Positions 9,268 through 17,964 of a stretch of DNA of 52,207 bases are shown here, piece after piece; within the stretch, counting starts at the first letter, position 1, and each line of letters opens with the position of its first letter. Origin of the DNA: Betaproteobacteria bacterium (GTDB taxonomy: Bacteria > Pseudomonadota > Gammaproteobacteria > Burkholderiales > SG8-41); contig RPOR01000011.1 of NCBI GenBank assembly GCA_003820645.1, positions 1-52,207 of the forward strand, written 5' to 3'. Under the pieces are notes generated by a model that saw only the letters and a list, made by a program, of their open reading frames with translations, was not told the origin of the DNA and did not search any database. The translations under genes were made by a program, and so were the position numbers.

Positions 9268-9380
9268 TCGTCATTCCGGCGAAAGCCGGAATCCAGGGGT
9301 TTGCCAGCCTCGCTCTGGTTTCCGGCTCGCCCCCCAAGGGGACTTCCTTCGGGGCACGCTGCGCTTGGCCGGAATGACGA
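9268..9380. repeat. Short inverted-repeat element (MITE/REP-like)
   Basis: Perfect 13-bp terminal inverted repeats TCGTCATTCCGGC (9268-9280) and GCCGGAATGACGA (9368-9380), with internal GAAAGCCGGAATCCAGGGG typical of dispersed proteobacterial intergenic repeats. Confidence 0.75.
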
Positions 9381-9387
9381 TAGTGGT

Positions 9388-10116
9388 TCATTTGTATTTT
9401 GTCTTGAGAATGTCACCGATGCCGACACCGGCATCGATGTCGGCCTTGCGTTTGCTGTCGCCGGCATCGATCTTGCGCGCGGCCTCCAGCACCTGCGCGG
9501 CCTTCTCGCGCGGGATCACCGCCACGCCGGCGTCGTCGGCGCAGACGATATCGCCGGGTCTGACGGGGATGCCGCAGATCTGCACCGTGCCGTTGACTTC
9601 GACGGTCTGCATGCGCCATTTGCCGGTGATCGGCGTGAAGCCCTTGCACCACACCGGCCAGTCCATGCCGCGGTACTGGTCGGGGTCGCGCACCGTGGCA
9701 TCGACGATGGCGCCGATGAAACCCTGGCGCCTGGCAATGGTCGCCGACTGCCCGCCCATGTTGGAGCAGCCCATCACGCCTTCGATGACCAGCACGTCGC
9801 CGGGTTCGGCGAGGTTATGCGCCTCGGTTTCGCCCTGGGTGTTGACCTTGTCCTGCGCGGCCTTGTGGATCTGCACGTCACGGGCGATGTTGCGTACGGT
9901 CAGCGCCGGGCCGACGATGCGCTTGCCGAGGTTGACCGGCGGCAGCACGTAACCGGGAATCACGGCGACGATGCCCAGTTCGTCGCAGGCGTCGGACAGC
10001 GTGCCGGTGAGATCGACGAGATTGCGGAAACCGCCGATGATTCCGGGTGCGACCCGCGGCAGTTCCAGCATGCGGATGGCGTCGCGCGGCAGCTTGCCGA
10101 GGGTGGTTTTGGCCAT
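9388..10116 (-). CDS. RraA-like / 4-hydroxy-4-methyl-2-oxoglutarate aldolase family protein
   Basis: GKRIVGPALTVRN...VLVIEGVMGCSNMGGQSATIARRQGFIGAIVDATVRDPDQYR...VCADDAGVAVIPREKAAQVLEAA; RraA fold signatures. Confidence 0.85.
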   Translation of the reverse strand: MAKTTLGKLPRDAIRMLELPRVAPGIIGGFRNLVDLTGTLSDACDELGIVAVIPGYVLPPVNLGKRIVGPALTVRNIARDVQIHKAAQDKVNTQGETEAHNLAEPGDVLVIEGVMGCSNMGGQSATIARRQGFIGAIVDATVRDPDQYRGMDWPVWCKGFTPITGKWRMQTVEVNGTVQICGIPVRPGDIVCADDAGVAVIPREKAAQVLEAARKIDAGDSKRKADIDAGVGIGDILKTKYK

Positions 10117-10204
10117 TGTTCTCCTCCGGGTGAGCGGAGGATATTACTACGCGCCGCCGCAGCGGCGCGCAGTCAGCATCGCATGCGGGCTGTGGTGACG
10201 GCGT

Positions 10205-13093
10205 TCAGCCGCATGCCCCCGTGTAGCCACAGGCCGTGCAGTAATCGCAGCCGTCCTTGCGGATCAGGGTCTGGTTGCCGCACTCGGGGCAGCGGCTGCC
10301 TTTCATCACGCGGGGCGATTCATTGCTGCCCGCCGGCGTCTCGAGTATGCCCATTTGCGTCAGCGGCGCGCCGTTCTCGTCGAGGACGCCGAGCATCGCG
10401 TAGCGGTGCAGGATCAGCCGCGCGACGTAGGCAACGGTGGAGGGAAACGTCGCCTGTTTGCGGGTGCCGGGCACGAAGGCCATGAAATCGCCCAGCGGCT
10501 CGGGGAATTCGAGCAGCTTCTGCAGCTTCATGCCGATCCACGCCGGATCCATCACACGCATGTCGAGCGACAGGATCTTGCACAGCCCGTCGAGTGCACG
10601 CGGATATTCACCGGACAGCCACATCGAGTAGGGGCGCGTAACGCCGGCGTTCTTGCCGTTCCCGGGCAACGTGATTTCCTTGAGTCCCAGCACGAAATCG
10701 TCGCCGGTGCGCGGGTTAAGTACATCGACCGTCCACGACATCGTGCCGTCGGTGCCGGTCTTCGGTTCCTTCAGCGAGAACATCGCATCGAGCACGGGCG
10801 TCAGCGACTGGCCGAACAGCGGTGCACCCGGCTGCGTCAAGCCACCGAGCTGGTCGACGCGCCAGCGCACGACCTGGGCGAAGGCGGCGACCACCGAGGG
10901 CATGCGCTTCACTTCACCGAGCGGCGGGAAGGCCATGTCGAACGGCTCATCGCCGCCGGCCTTGGCCAGCGTATCGAGCTTCACCTGCAGCCAGCCGGGA
11001 TCGCTCGCCCGCATGTCCATCGACAGTGTCTTGGCGACGGCGCCGAGGCCCCGCGGTTGTTCGCTGCCGTTGACCCAGACTTCAAAGGCGTGTTTGTGGT
11101 CGTTCTCGACATGGCCGACGAACACCGCGAATGCGCCATGCGGGTGTTCGATCATGTAGGTCCATGCCGGATTGCCCGCGGTCATCGCCGGGCGGCCCGG
11201 CCAGCGCAGGCTGGAGAGCACCGGCGCCGGCAGGTTCTGGATCAGGATGCGGCGGTTGACGTCGTCGCTGCGGAAATCCTGCGGCGCCTTGTCTTTGTCG
11301 GACGGTTCCACCGACAGGACCGAGCCGAGCACGCTGTTGGGACGATAGGTGGCAAGTCCTTTCAGCCCCGACTTCCAGGCGCGGAAATACAGATCCTGGA
11401 ATTCGCCGTAAGGATAGTCTTCCGGCACGTTCACGGTCTTCGAGATGCTGGTGTCGATGTAGGGGGCGACGGCGGCGACCATTTCTTCGTGGGCGGTTGC
11501 CGAAATTTCGAGTGCGGTGACGAACCACGGCGGCAGTTGCGCGGTATTGCCGCCCAGAGCACGCCAGCGCCGCCAGGCATGGTCCTCGACGGCGAATTCG
11601 CGCATGGTGTTGTCGGGCATGCGCTTCTTGCGGGTGTAGGTCCAGGAGAACGGCGGCTCGATGCCGTTGGAGGCGTTGTCGGCAAAGGCGAGGCTGATGG
11701 TGCCGGTGGGCGCGATCGACAGCAGGTGGCTGTTGCGGATGCCCTGTTTGCGGATCGACTGCTTGATGTCGTCCGGCAGCCGCGCGGCAAAGCTGGTGCC
11801 CGACAGATAGAGATCAGCGCTGAACAGCGGAAACGCACCGCGCTCGCGGGCGAGGTCGGCGGAAGCACGGTAGGCATAATCGCGCATGGCCGCGGAAATC
11901 TGCGCGGCGACCTGCCGCGCCTCCGGTGTGTCGTAGCGCTGGCGCAGCATGATCAGCGCATCACCCAGTCCGGTGAAACCGAGGCCGACGCGCCGCTTGG
12001 CGGCGGCTTCTTCCTGCTGTTGTTTCAGCGGCCAGGCGGTGACGTCGAGCACGTTGTCGAGCATGCGCACGGCGACGGCGACGACACGGCCGAAATGCTC
12101 GTAATCAAAGCTCGCGTTTTCAGCAAACGGCTGCTTGACAAAATGGGTGAGGTCAATCGAGCCCAGGCAGCAGCAGCCGTACGGCGGCAGCGGCTGTTCG
12201 GCGCAGGGGTTGGTGGCCTCGATGGTTTCGCAGTAATTGAGGTTGTTGTCACGATTGATGCGGTCGAGAAACAGGATGCCCGGCTCGGCGTGGTCGTAGG
12301 TCGAGCGCATGATCTGTTCCCACAGCTCGCGCGCCGGCACCTTGCGGTATACCCACTGCCCGTCCTCGCGTTGCCAGGCGCCGGCGGCCATCTGGCGGGC
12401 ATTGGGCTTGGCGCGGTGCGCGAGTTCGACATCCTTGTTCTGCGCGACGGCTTCCATGAAAGCGTCGGTGACACCGACGGAGATATTGAAATTGGTCAGG
12501 TCGCCCTTGTCCTTGGCGTGGATGAATTCCTCGACGTCGGGGTGATCACAACGCAGCACGGCCATCTGGGCGCCGCGGCGAGAACCGGCGGATTCCACGG
12601 TCTCGCAGGAGCGGTCGAACACGCGCATGTACGACACCGGGCCGCTGGCGCTGGACTGCGTGCCTTTGACTTCCGCACCCTTGGGCCGGATCGAAGAAAA
12701 GTCATAGCCGACACCGCCGCCGCGGCGCATGGTCTCCGCGGCTTCCTGCAGCGCGATGTAGATGCCGGGGCGACCGTCGACGATTTCCGAAATCGAATCG
12801 CCGACCGGCTGCACGAAACAGTTGATCAGCGTCGCCTGCAGCGGGATGCCGGCGGCGGAGTTGATCCGGCCGGCGGGTATGAAGCCGTCCTCCTGCGCCT
12901 GCAGAAAGCGGCGCTCCCATTGCGCGCGCTGCTCCTCGGGTTCGGCCTGTGCCAGCGCGCGCGCCACGCGGCGGCGCACGTCGGCAATGCTGGATTCCTT
13001 GCCCTTGGCGTATTTCTCGAGCAGCGAATCGCGGCTGATTTCCTGCTCGGGCAGCGTGATCGCCGTGGGGGTGCCAAGGGCGGTGTCTTTCAT
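10205..13093 (-). CDS. nrdJ: Adenosylcobalamin-dependent (class II) ribonucleoside-diphosphate reductase
   Basis: 962 aa; [80 protein letters not shown], duplicated C-terminal TSCPD-like domains and CPECG...[14 protein letters not shown] tail. Confidence 0.93.
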   Translation of the reverse strand: MKDTALGTPTAITLPEQEISRDSLLEKYAKGKESSIADVRRRVARALAQAEPEEQRAQWERRFLQAQEDGFIPAGRINSAAGIPLQATLINCFVQPVGDSISEIVDGRPGIYIALQEAAETMRRGGGVGYDFSSIRPKGAEVKGTQSSASGPVSYMRVFDRSCETVESAGSRRGAQMAVLRCDHPDVEEFIHAKDKGDLTNFNISVGVTDAFMEAVAQNKDVELAHRAKPNARQMAAGAWQREDGQWVYRKVPARELWEQIMRSTYDHAEPGILFLDRINRDNNLNYCETIEATNPCAEQPLPPYGCCCLGSIDLTHFVKQPFAENASFDYEHFGRVVAVAVRMLDNVLDVTAWPLKQQQEEAAAKRRVGLGFTGLGDALIMLRQRYDTPEARQVAAQISAAMRDYAYRASADLARERGAFPLFSADLYLSGTSFAARLPDDIKQSIRKQGIRNSHLLSIAPTGTISLAFADNASNGIEPPFSWTYTRKKRMPDNTMREFAVEDHAWRRWRALGGNTAQLPPWFVTALEISATAHEEMVAAVAPYIDTSISKTVNVPEDYPYGEFQDLYFRAWKSGLKGLATYRPNSVLGSVLSVEPSDKDKAPQDFRSDDVNRRILIQNLPAPVLSSLRWPGRPAMTAGNPAWTYMIEHPHGAFAVFVGHVENDHKHAFEVWVNGSEQPRGLGAVAKTLSMDMRASDPGWLQVKLDTLAKAGGDEPFDMAFPPLGEVKRMPSVVAAFAQVVRWRVDQLGGLTQPGAPLFGQSLTPVLDAMFSLKEPKTGTDGTMSWTVDVLNPRTGDDFVLGLKEITLPGNGKNAGVTRPYSMWLSGEYPRALDGLCKILSLDMRVMDPAWIGMKLQKLLEFPEPLGDFMAFVPGTRKQATFPSTVAYVARLILHRYAMLGVLDENGAPLTQMGILETPAGSNESPRVMKGSRCPECGNQTLIRKDGCDYCTACGYTGACG

Positions 13094-13199
13094 GCGTGGA
13101 CCTTTCTGTGGTGGGGCGCGCGGGGCGCGCCCGGGTTATGCGAGAGCGATTTTGGCGTGCAGTATGCGCCCCGGCGTACCGGCTGAAAAGACTCTCGGT

Positions 13200-13213
13200 T
13201 TGACTTTAATCAA
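13200..13213. promoter_or_regulatory. Candidate FNR/Anr-type box TTGACtttaATCAA
   Basis: One mismatch to TTGATnnnnATCAA; in the gap between nrdJ and the enoyl-CoA hydratase gene. Confidence 0.5.
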
Positions 13214-13219
13214 GGATTC

Positions 13220-13229
13220 CAACATATTG
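13220..13229 (-). promoter_or_regulatory. Candidate NrdR-box core (CAATATGTTG on minus strand)
   Basis: 9 of 10 core positions match CwAtATaTwG; about 130 bp upstream of nrdJ. No second box was seen about 31 bp away. Confidence 0.35.
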
Positions 13230-13364
13230 TTTTTGCGTCGATTGTGCAGGGCGTCCCGTACCTGCCCGGATGACCCACCGGGGTTGACAAATTCAATAGT
13301 TATGCTTTCCCGGGTGCGCACTGCGGACGCGAACGACGACAACCCATACCGGAAAGACGCCGCC

Positions 13365-14153
13365 ATGTATCAGACCATCCAGTGGGAAATCCGCGAACAT
13401 ACGGGCGTGCTGACGCTCAACCGGCCGGAGCGGCTCAATGCCATCGACAATGTGATGCGCGGCGAACTTGAGGCGGTGCTGCGCGGCGCGGAAGCCGATC
13501 CGGAGGTGTGGACCCTGATCGTCACGGGCAACGGCCGCGGCTTCTGTTCCGGCGCCGACCTGAAGGCGCGTGCCGACGCCGAGAAGGCGGGCGGCGCGAC
13601 CACCGCGCCGCAGCCGCTGTTCGACATGAAATATTACTACGCGATCGGCTTCAGCCAGATCAACAAGCCGGTGATCGCCGCCGTCAACGGCGTCACCCGT
13701 GGCGCCGGCTGCAACATGGCCTTCGCCGCCGATTTCCGCATCCTCAGCGAGCAGGCGAACTTCGGTGTCAATTTCGTCGAGCGCGGGCTGATGGGGGAGA
13801 CCGCGACCTGGTATCTGCCGCGTCTGGTCGGTCATGCCAGGGCGGCCGAGATCTGCCTGCTCGGCGAACCGTTCGACGCGCAGCAGGCACTGGCCTGGGG
13901 GCTGGCAACGAAGGTCGTGCCGCACGACCGGCTGATGGACGAGGCGATGGCGCTGGCGCAGAAGCTCAACAGCAAGGCGCCGATCGCGGTGCAGATGACC
14001 AAGATTGCACTGCGCCGTGCGTGGCAGCAGGACGTCGAGCAACAGCTCGAGCTGCAGAACACCATGAACAACAAGCTGCGCGGCACCGATGACACGAAAG
14101 AGGCGCTGCGCGCCTTCATCGAAAAACGCGCACCGGTATTCCGCGGGACGTGA
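13365..14153 (+). CDS. Enoyl-CoA hydratase/isomerase family protein
   Basis: MYQTIQWEIREHTGVLTLNRPERLNAIDN...GNGRGFCSGADLKARA...NGVTRGAGCNMAFAADFRILSEQANFGVNFVERGLMGETATWYLPRLVG; crotonase fold. The upstream extension of the track ORF is antisense to nrdJ. Confidence 0.93.
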   Translation: MYQTIQWEIREHTGVLTLNRPERLNAIDNVMRGELEAVLRGAEADPEVWTLIVTGNGRGFCSGADLKARADAEKAGGATTAPQPLFDMKYYYAIGFSQINKPVIAAVNGVTRGAGCNMAFAADFRILSEQANFGVNFVERGLMGETATWYLPRLVGHARAAEICLLGEPFDAQQALAWGLATKVVPHDRLMDEAMALAQKLNSKAPIAVQMTKIALRRAWQQDVEQQLELQNTMNNKLRGTDDTKEALRAFIEKRAPVFRGT

Positions 14154-14247
14154 CCGGGTGTGGCTGCTGACGCATTGCGCCTTGCCTCGCCTGGTGCCTT
14201 CCGCTATCGTGCAGGACTGATTTTTACTGCCCCAGCGGAAATTTCTC

Positions 14248-15999
14248 ATGGCCCAAAAGAAGCAAGGCGGCGTGCGCCGCAAGACCGGCATGCGCAAAGG
14301 CCTCACGGCGTACGGCGACGAAGGTTTTTCGCTGTTCCTGCGCAAGGCCTTCGTCAAGGCGATGGGCTATACCGATGACGCGCTCGACCGGCCGATCATC
14401 GGCATCACCAACACCTTCAGCGGTTTCAACGCCTGCCACCGCAACGTACCGGAACTGATCGAGGCGGTAAAACGCGGCGTGATGCTCGCCGGCGGCCTGC
14501 CGGTCGAATTCCCGGTGATCACGCTGCACGAATCGTTTGCGCACCCGACCAGCATGTATCTGCGCAACCTGATGGCGATCGACACCGAAGAGATGCTGCG
14601 CGCGCAGCCGGTCGACGCCGCGGTGCTGATCGGCGGTTGTGACAAGACGGTGCCGGCACTGCTGATGGGCGCGGCCAGTGCCAACGTGCCGTCGATCATG
14701 CTGGTCACCGGACCGATGATCACCGGCGACCACAAGGGTGAGCGGCTGGGGGCCTGCACCGACTGCCGCCGTTTCTGGGGACGTTACCGTGCTGGCGAGA
14801 TTTCCGAGCAGGAAATAGGCGAAGTGAACAACAAGCTCGCGCCGTCGGCGGGCACCTGCATGGTGATGGGCACGGCGAGCACGATGGCGCTGTGTACCGA
14901 GGCCATGGGCATGATGCTGCCCGGCGGCGCCTGCGTGCCGGCGGTGATGGCCGACCGCCTGCGCCAGGCCGAAGCGAGCGGCGCCCGCGCGGTGGCGATG
15001 GCGAAGGAACGGCTGACGCCGGACAGGATCATGACGGTGGAAGCGTTCGAGAATGCGCTGCGCGTGCTGTTCGCCATCGGTGGCTCGACCAATGCGATCG
15101 TGCATCTCGCGGCGATGGCAGGACGGCTGGGCATCAAGCTCGACTTGGACGCCTTCGATAAAATGGGCCGCGAAACCCCGGTGCTGGTCGATCTGAAGCC
15201 GACCGGGCAGGGCTACATGGAAGACCTGTACAAGGCCGGCGGCCTGGCGGTGATCCTGCGCGAACTGAAACACCAGTTGAATCTGAAAGCGCTCACGGTC
15301 ACCGGCAGTACGCTCGGCGAAGACCTTGCCGCTGCACCGCCGTCGTGGGATCAGAAAGTGGTGCGCCGCTTCAAGGACCCGGTGTTCGCCGGCGGCAGCA
15401 TCGCCGTGCTGCGCGGCAACCTCGCGCCGGGCGGTGCCATTATCAAACAGGCGGCGATGGATCCGAAACTCACGCGCCATGAAGGCCGCGCGGTCGTGTT
15501 CGAATCGCTGCAGGACCTGGCGGACCGCGTCGATGACCCGAAGCTCGACGTCGACGCCGACGACATCCTGGTGCTGAAGAACGCCGGCCCGATCGGCGCA
15601 CCGGGCATGCCGGAAGCGGGTTACCTGCCGATCCCGAAAAAACTCGCGGCGAAAGGGGTCAAGGACATGGTGCGGATTTCGGACGCGCGCATGAGCGGCA
15701 CCGCGTTCGGCGCCATCGTGCTCCATGTGACGCCGGAGTCCGCACTGGGCGGCACGCTGGGACTGGTGCAGAATGGCGACCGCATCCGGCTCGATGTGCC
15801 GGCACGCAAATTGGAACTGCTGGTCAGTGACGCCGAACTTGCCGCGCGGCGCGGGCGCCGGAAAGCACCGCAGCGGCGCAGGGATGACAGTCGCGGTTAC
15901 CGCAAGCTGTTCATGGACCAGATCACGCAGGCCGACGAGGGCTGCGATTTCTCCTTTTTGAAACCGGCAATCACCACTCAGGCTCCCCGCAAGCGATGA
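14248..15999 (+). CDS. IlvD/Edd family dehydratase (dihydroxy-acid or sugar-acid dehydratase)
   Basis: 583 aa; GITNTFSGFNACHRNVPELIEAVKRGV, AAVLIGGCDKTVPALLMGAASANVPSIMLVTGPM, GACTDCRRFW, DARMSGTAFGAIVLHVTPES. Confidence 0.9.
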   Translation: MAQKKQGGVRRKTGMRKGLTAYGDEGFSLFLRKAFVKAMGYTDDALDRPIIGITNTFSGFNACHRNVPELIEAVKRGVMLAGGLPVEFPVITLHESFAHPTSMYLRNLMAIDTEEMLRAQPVDAAVLIGGCDKTVPALLMGAASANVPSIMLVTGPMITGDHKGERLGACTDCRRFWGRYRAGEISEQEIGEVNNKLAPSAGTCMVMGTASTMALCTEAMGMMLPGGACVPAVMADRLRQAEASGARAVAMAKERLTPDRIMTVEAFENALRVLFAIGGSTNAIVHLAAMAGRLGIKLDLDAFDKMGRETPVLVDLKPTGQGYMEDLYKAGGLAVILRELKHQLNLKALTVTGSTLGEDLAAAPPSWDQKVVRRFKDPVFAGGSIAVLRGNLAPGGAIIKQAAMDPKLTRHEGRAVVFESLQDLADRVDDPKLDVDADDILVLKNAGPIGAPGMPEAGYLPIPKKLAAKGVKDMVRISDARMSGTAFGAIVLHVTPESALGGTLGLVQNGDRIRLDVPARKLELLVSDAELAARRGRRKAPQRRRDDSRGYRKLFMDQITQADEGCDFSFLKPAITTQAPRKR

Positions 16000-16574
16000 C
16001 TCAACAGAAAACCCGCAAGACAGATAAAAAATCGTTAAAAAACAAAAAGTTACAAAATAAACGCGCAACGACCAGGACCACCGCAGCGCGGCACGCTGTC
16101 GCGAGAAAAACGGCGACTGCGCAGAACGCCAAACCGCGTGTCGTCGTGCGTAATTCGCCGATTCATGGCCGAGGCGTGTTCGCGGTGAACGCGATCGCCA
16201 AAGGCGCACGCATCCTCGAATACACCGGTGAGCGCATGTCGCATGCCGAAGCCGATCGCCGTTACAGCAAACTCCACGAAGGCTCTTCGCACACCATGCT
16301 GTTTGCGGCGAACGATGAAGTGGTGATCGACGCCACCAGGCGCGGTGGCCCGGCCCGCTGGATCAACCACTCCTGTGCGCCGAACTGTGAAGCCGATGAG
16401 GAGGATGGCCGGGTGTTCATCAACGCCATCCGTGCGATCAGGCCAGGCGAGGAATTGTCCTACGACTACAACCTGGTGCTGGAGGAGCGGCACACGCCCA
16501 AGCTCAAACGCGAACATCCCTGCCATTGCGGCGCACGCCAGTGCCGCCGCACGCTGCTCGGCAGCAAGCGCTGA
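15996..16574 (+). CDS. SET domain-containing protein-lysine methyltransferase-like protein
   Basis: RNSPIHGRGVFAVNAIAKGARILEYTGE, RWINHSCAPNCEA, GEELSYDYN and a post-SET CxCx4C (CHCGARQC); K/R-rich N-terminal tail; 4-bp ATGA overlap with the IlvD gene. Confidence 0.93.
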   Translation: MTQQKTRKTDKKSLKNKKLQNKRATTRTTAARHAVARKTATAQNAKPRVVVRNSPIHGRGVFAVNAIAKGARILEYTGERMSHAEADRRYSKLHEGSSHTMLFAANDEVVIDATRRGGPARWINHSCAPNCEADEEDGRVFINAIRAIRPGEELSYDYNLVLEERHTPKLKREHPCHCGARQCRRTLLGSKR

Positions 16575-16635
16575 GGTTCAATTCCGCGGCGATTGCCGCA
16601 AAACGGGGCTCGATCAGGCCCGGGTGCCTGCCGGC

Positions 16636-17964
16636 TCAGTGGCGCGATTTCAGGACCCGCAGCGCGCGCACCTGCGGTGATGCGAAGATCGTGCCGTGCT
16701 TGACGAATGCTTCATGGTTGGTGATGACGTTATCGAGGTCATATAGATAATTGACCATGAAACCGGCGCCGTTGCTGAGCCCCTTTTCGGAGGTATCGCC
16801 AAGCCAGCGCACTTCTTCAATGCCGGCACCATTGCCCAGGTGGAAACGGGCGACCGGATCGACCGGGCGTCCATCGCCGTTTTTCGCTTCGAGCAGGTAT
16901 TCGGCCATGCGATCGTTCAGCACGGGCCGCAGCTGCTCGGCAAGCGCGGGGTCGGCATGCCAGTGCGGACGCGCGAGGTCCTGCAGCAGCGGCATATCGG
17001 GGCCGGTGCGGCGCAGCCAGGCCATGAACCCGGGCACCGGCGACAGCGTGACGAAGGTACGCAGTTGCGGGAAATCGCGGTTCAGTTCTGCGGCCACCTG
17101 TTTGATCAGGAAGTTGCCGAACGAGACGCCCTTCAATCCCTTCTGGCAGTTTGAAATCGAATAGAACACGGCAGTCCGTGCCGTGCGCGGATCTATTGGC
17201 GTGCGGCCGTCGGCGAGCAGCGGGGCGATGGCGCCGGGGACATCCTCGGTCAATGCGACTTCGACGAAAATCAGCAGGTCATCGGCGAGCGTGGGGTGGA
17301 AGAACGCAAAACACTTGCGGTCCGGCGGATCGAGGCGTCGCCGCAGGTCGCTCCAGCCGGAAATTTCGTGCACGGCTTCGTAACGGATGATCGTTTCGAG
17401 CAACACCGCCGGGGTGTGCCAGTCGATCGGCCGCATCTGCAGGAAGCCGCGGTTGAACCACGAACGGAACAGATGCTCGAAGTCGGCATCGACTTCCCCG
17501 AGTTCGGGATGCTGCGGCAGGAAATCGAGCAGGTCTTCGCGCATGTGCAGCAGCGCGGCAGTACCGCTGGGCGCAAAATTGAGCCGGCGCAGCACTTCCT
17601 GGCGTCGCGATTCAGCCGCATTGTGCAGCAACTGTGCCGCGGCGGGACCGGGATGCGCGGTGTACTCGCGGATGGCGGCGTCGAGCCGCGCGGTGTCCGT
17701 GGAAAAGCGCGCAGCCAGCGTCAGCAGGAAATCGAGTTTGGCCTGCGGGGGCAGGGCCGCGTAGCGCTCGAGGATGCGCCGCGCGAGCGCGACGCCCGAT
17801 GCTTCACCGAGTTCCGAGTACAGGGTTTCGGCGGCTTGGGCGAGCCACTGTTGCTGGCGCCGCTCGCGCAGCGTGCGGCCGCGCTCGGCGATGCCGTGCC
17901 AGAGACGGGCAAACAGGCCGCCCGTCTCCGGCGGGGTTGCTACATCAGTTCTCGACCTTGGCAC
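16636..17964 (-). CDS. Malonyl-CoA decarboxylase family protein
   Basis: MCD catalytic-domain motifs: FAFFHPTLADDLLIFVEVALTEDVPGAIAPLL, AVFYSISNCQKGLKGVSFGNFLIKQVAAEL, TFVTLSPVPGFMAWL. Confidence 0.92.
   Translation of the reverse strand: MPRSRTDVATPPETGGLFARLWHGIAERGRTLRERRQQQWLAQAAETLYSELGEASGVALARRILERYAALPPQAKLDFLLTLAARFSTDTARLDAAIREYTAHPGPAAAQLLHNAAESRRQEVLRRLNFAPSGTAALLHMREDLLDFLPQHPELGEVDADFEHLFRSWFNRGFLQMRPIDWHTPAVLLETIIRYEAVHEISGWSDLRRRLDPPDRKCFAFFHPTLADDLLIFVEVALTEDVPGAIAPLLADGRTPIDPRTARTAVFYSISNCQKGLKGVSFGNFLIKQVAAELNRDFPQLRTFVTLSPVPGFMAWLRRTGPDMPLLQDLARPHWHADPALAEQLRPVLNDRMAEYLLEAKNGDGRPVDPVARFHLGNGAGIEEVRWLGDTSEKGLSNGAGFMVNYLYDLDNVITNHEAFVKHGTIFASPQVRALRVLKSRH

Noticed and set aside
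10150-10169. CGCGCCGC-cgca-GCGGCGCG hairpin as an nrdJ upstream/downstream terminator
   Set aside because: Strong stem but no T-tract on either side; could be incidental in GC-rich intergenic DNA.
10355-13186. 943-aa plus-strand ORF opposite nrdJ
   Set aside because: Antisense shadow ORF caused by high GC at third positions; low-complexity R/A/H/G-rich translation without recognisable domains, fully overlapped by a well-supported class II RNR.
13094-13364. Cobalamin riboswitch upstream of B12-dependent nrdJ
   Set aside because: No recognisable B12-box or surrounding riboswitch sequence was seen in the gap; a covariance search would be decisive.
14224-16209. 661-aa minus-strand ORF opposite the IlvD and SET genes
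   Set aside because: Shadow ORF of high-GC coding sequence; H/R/Q-rich without domain motifs.
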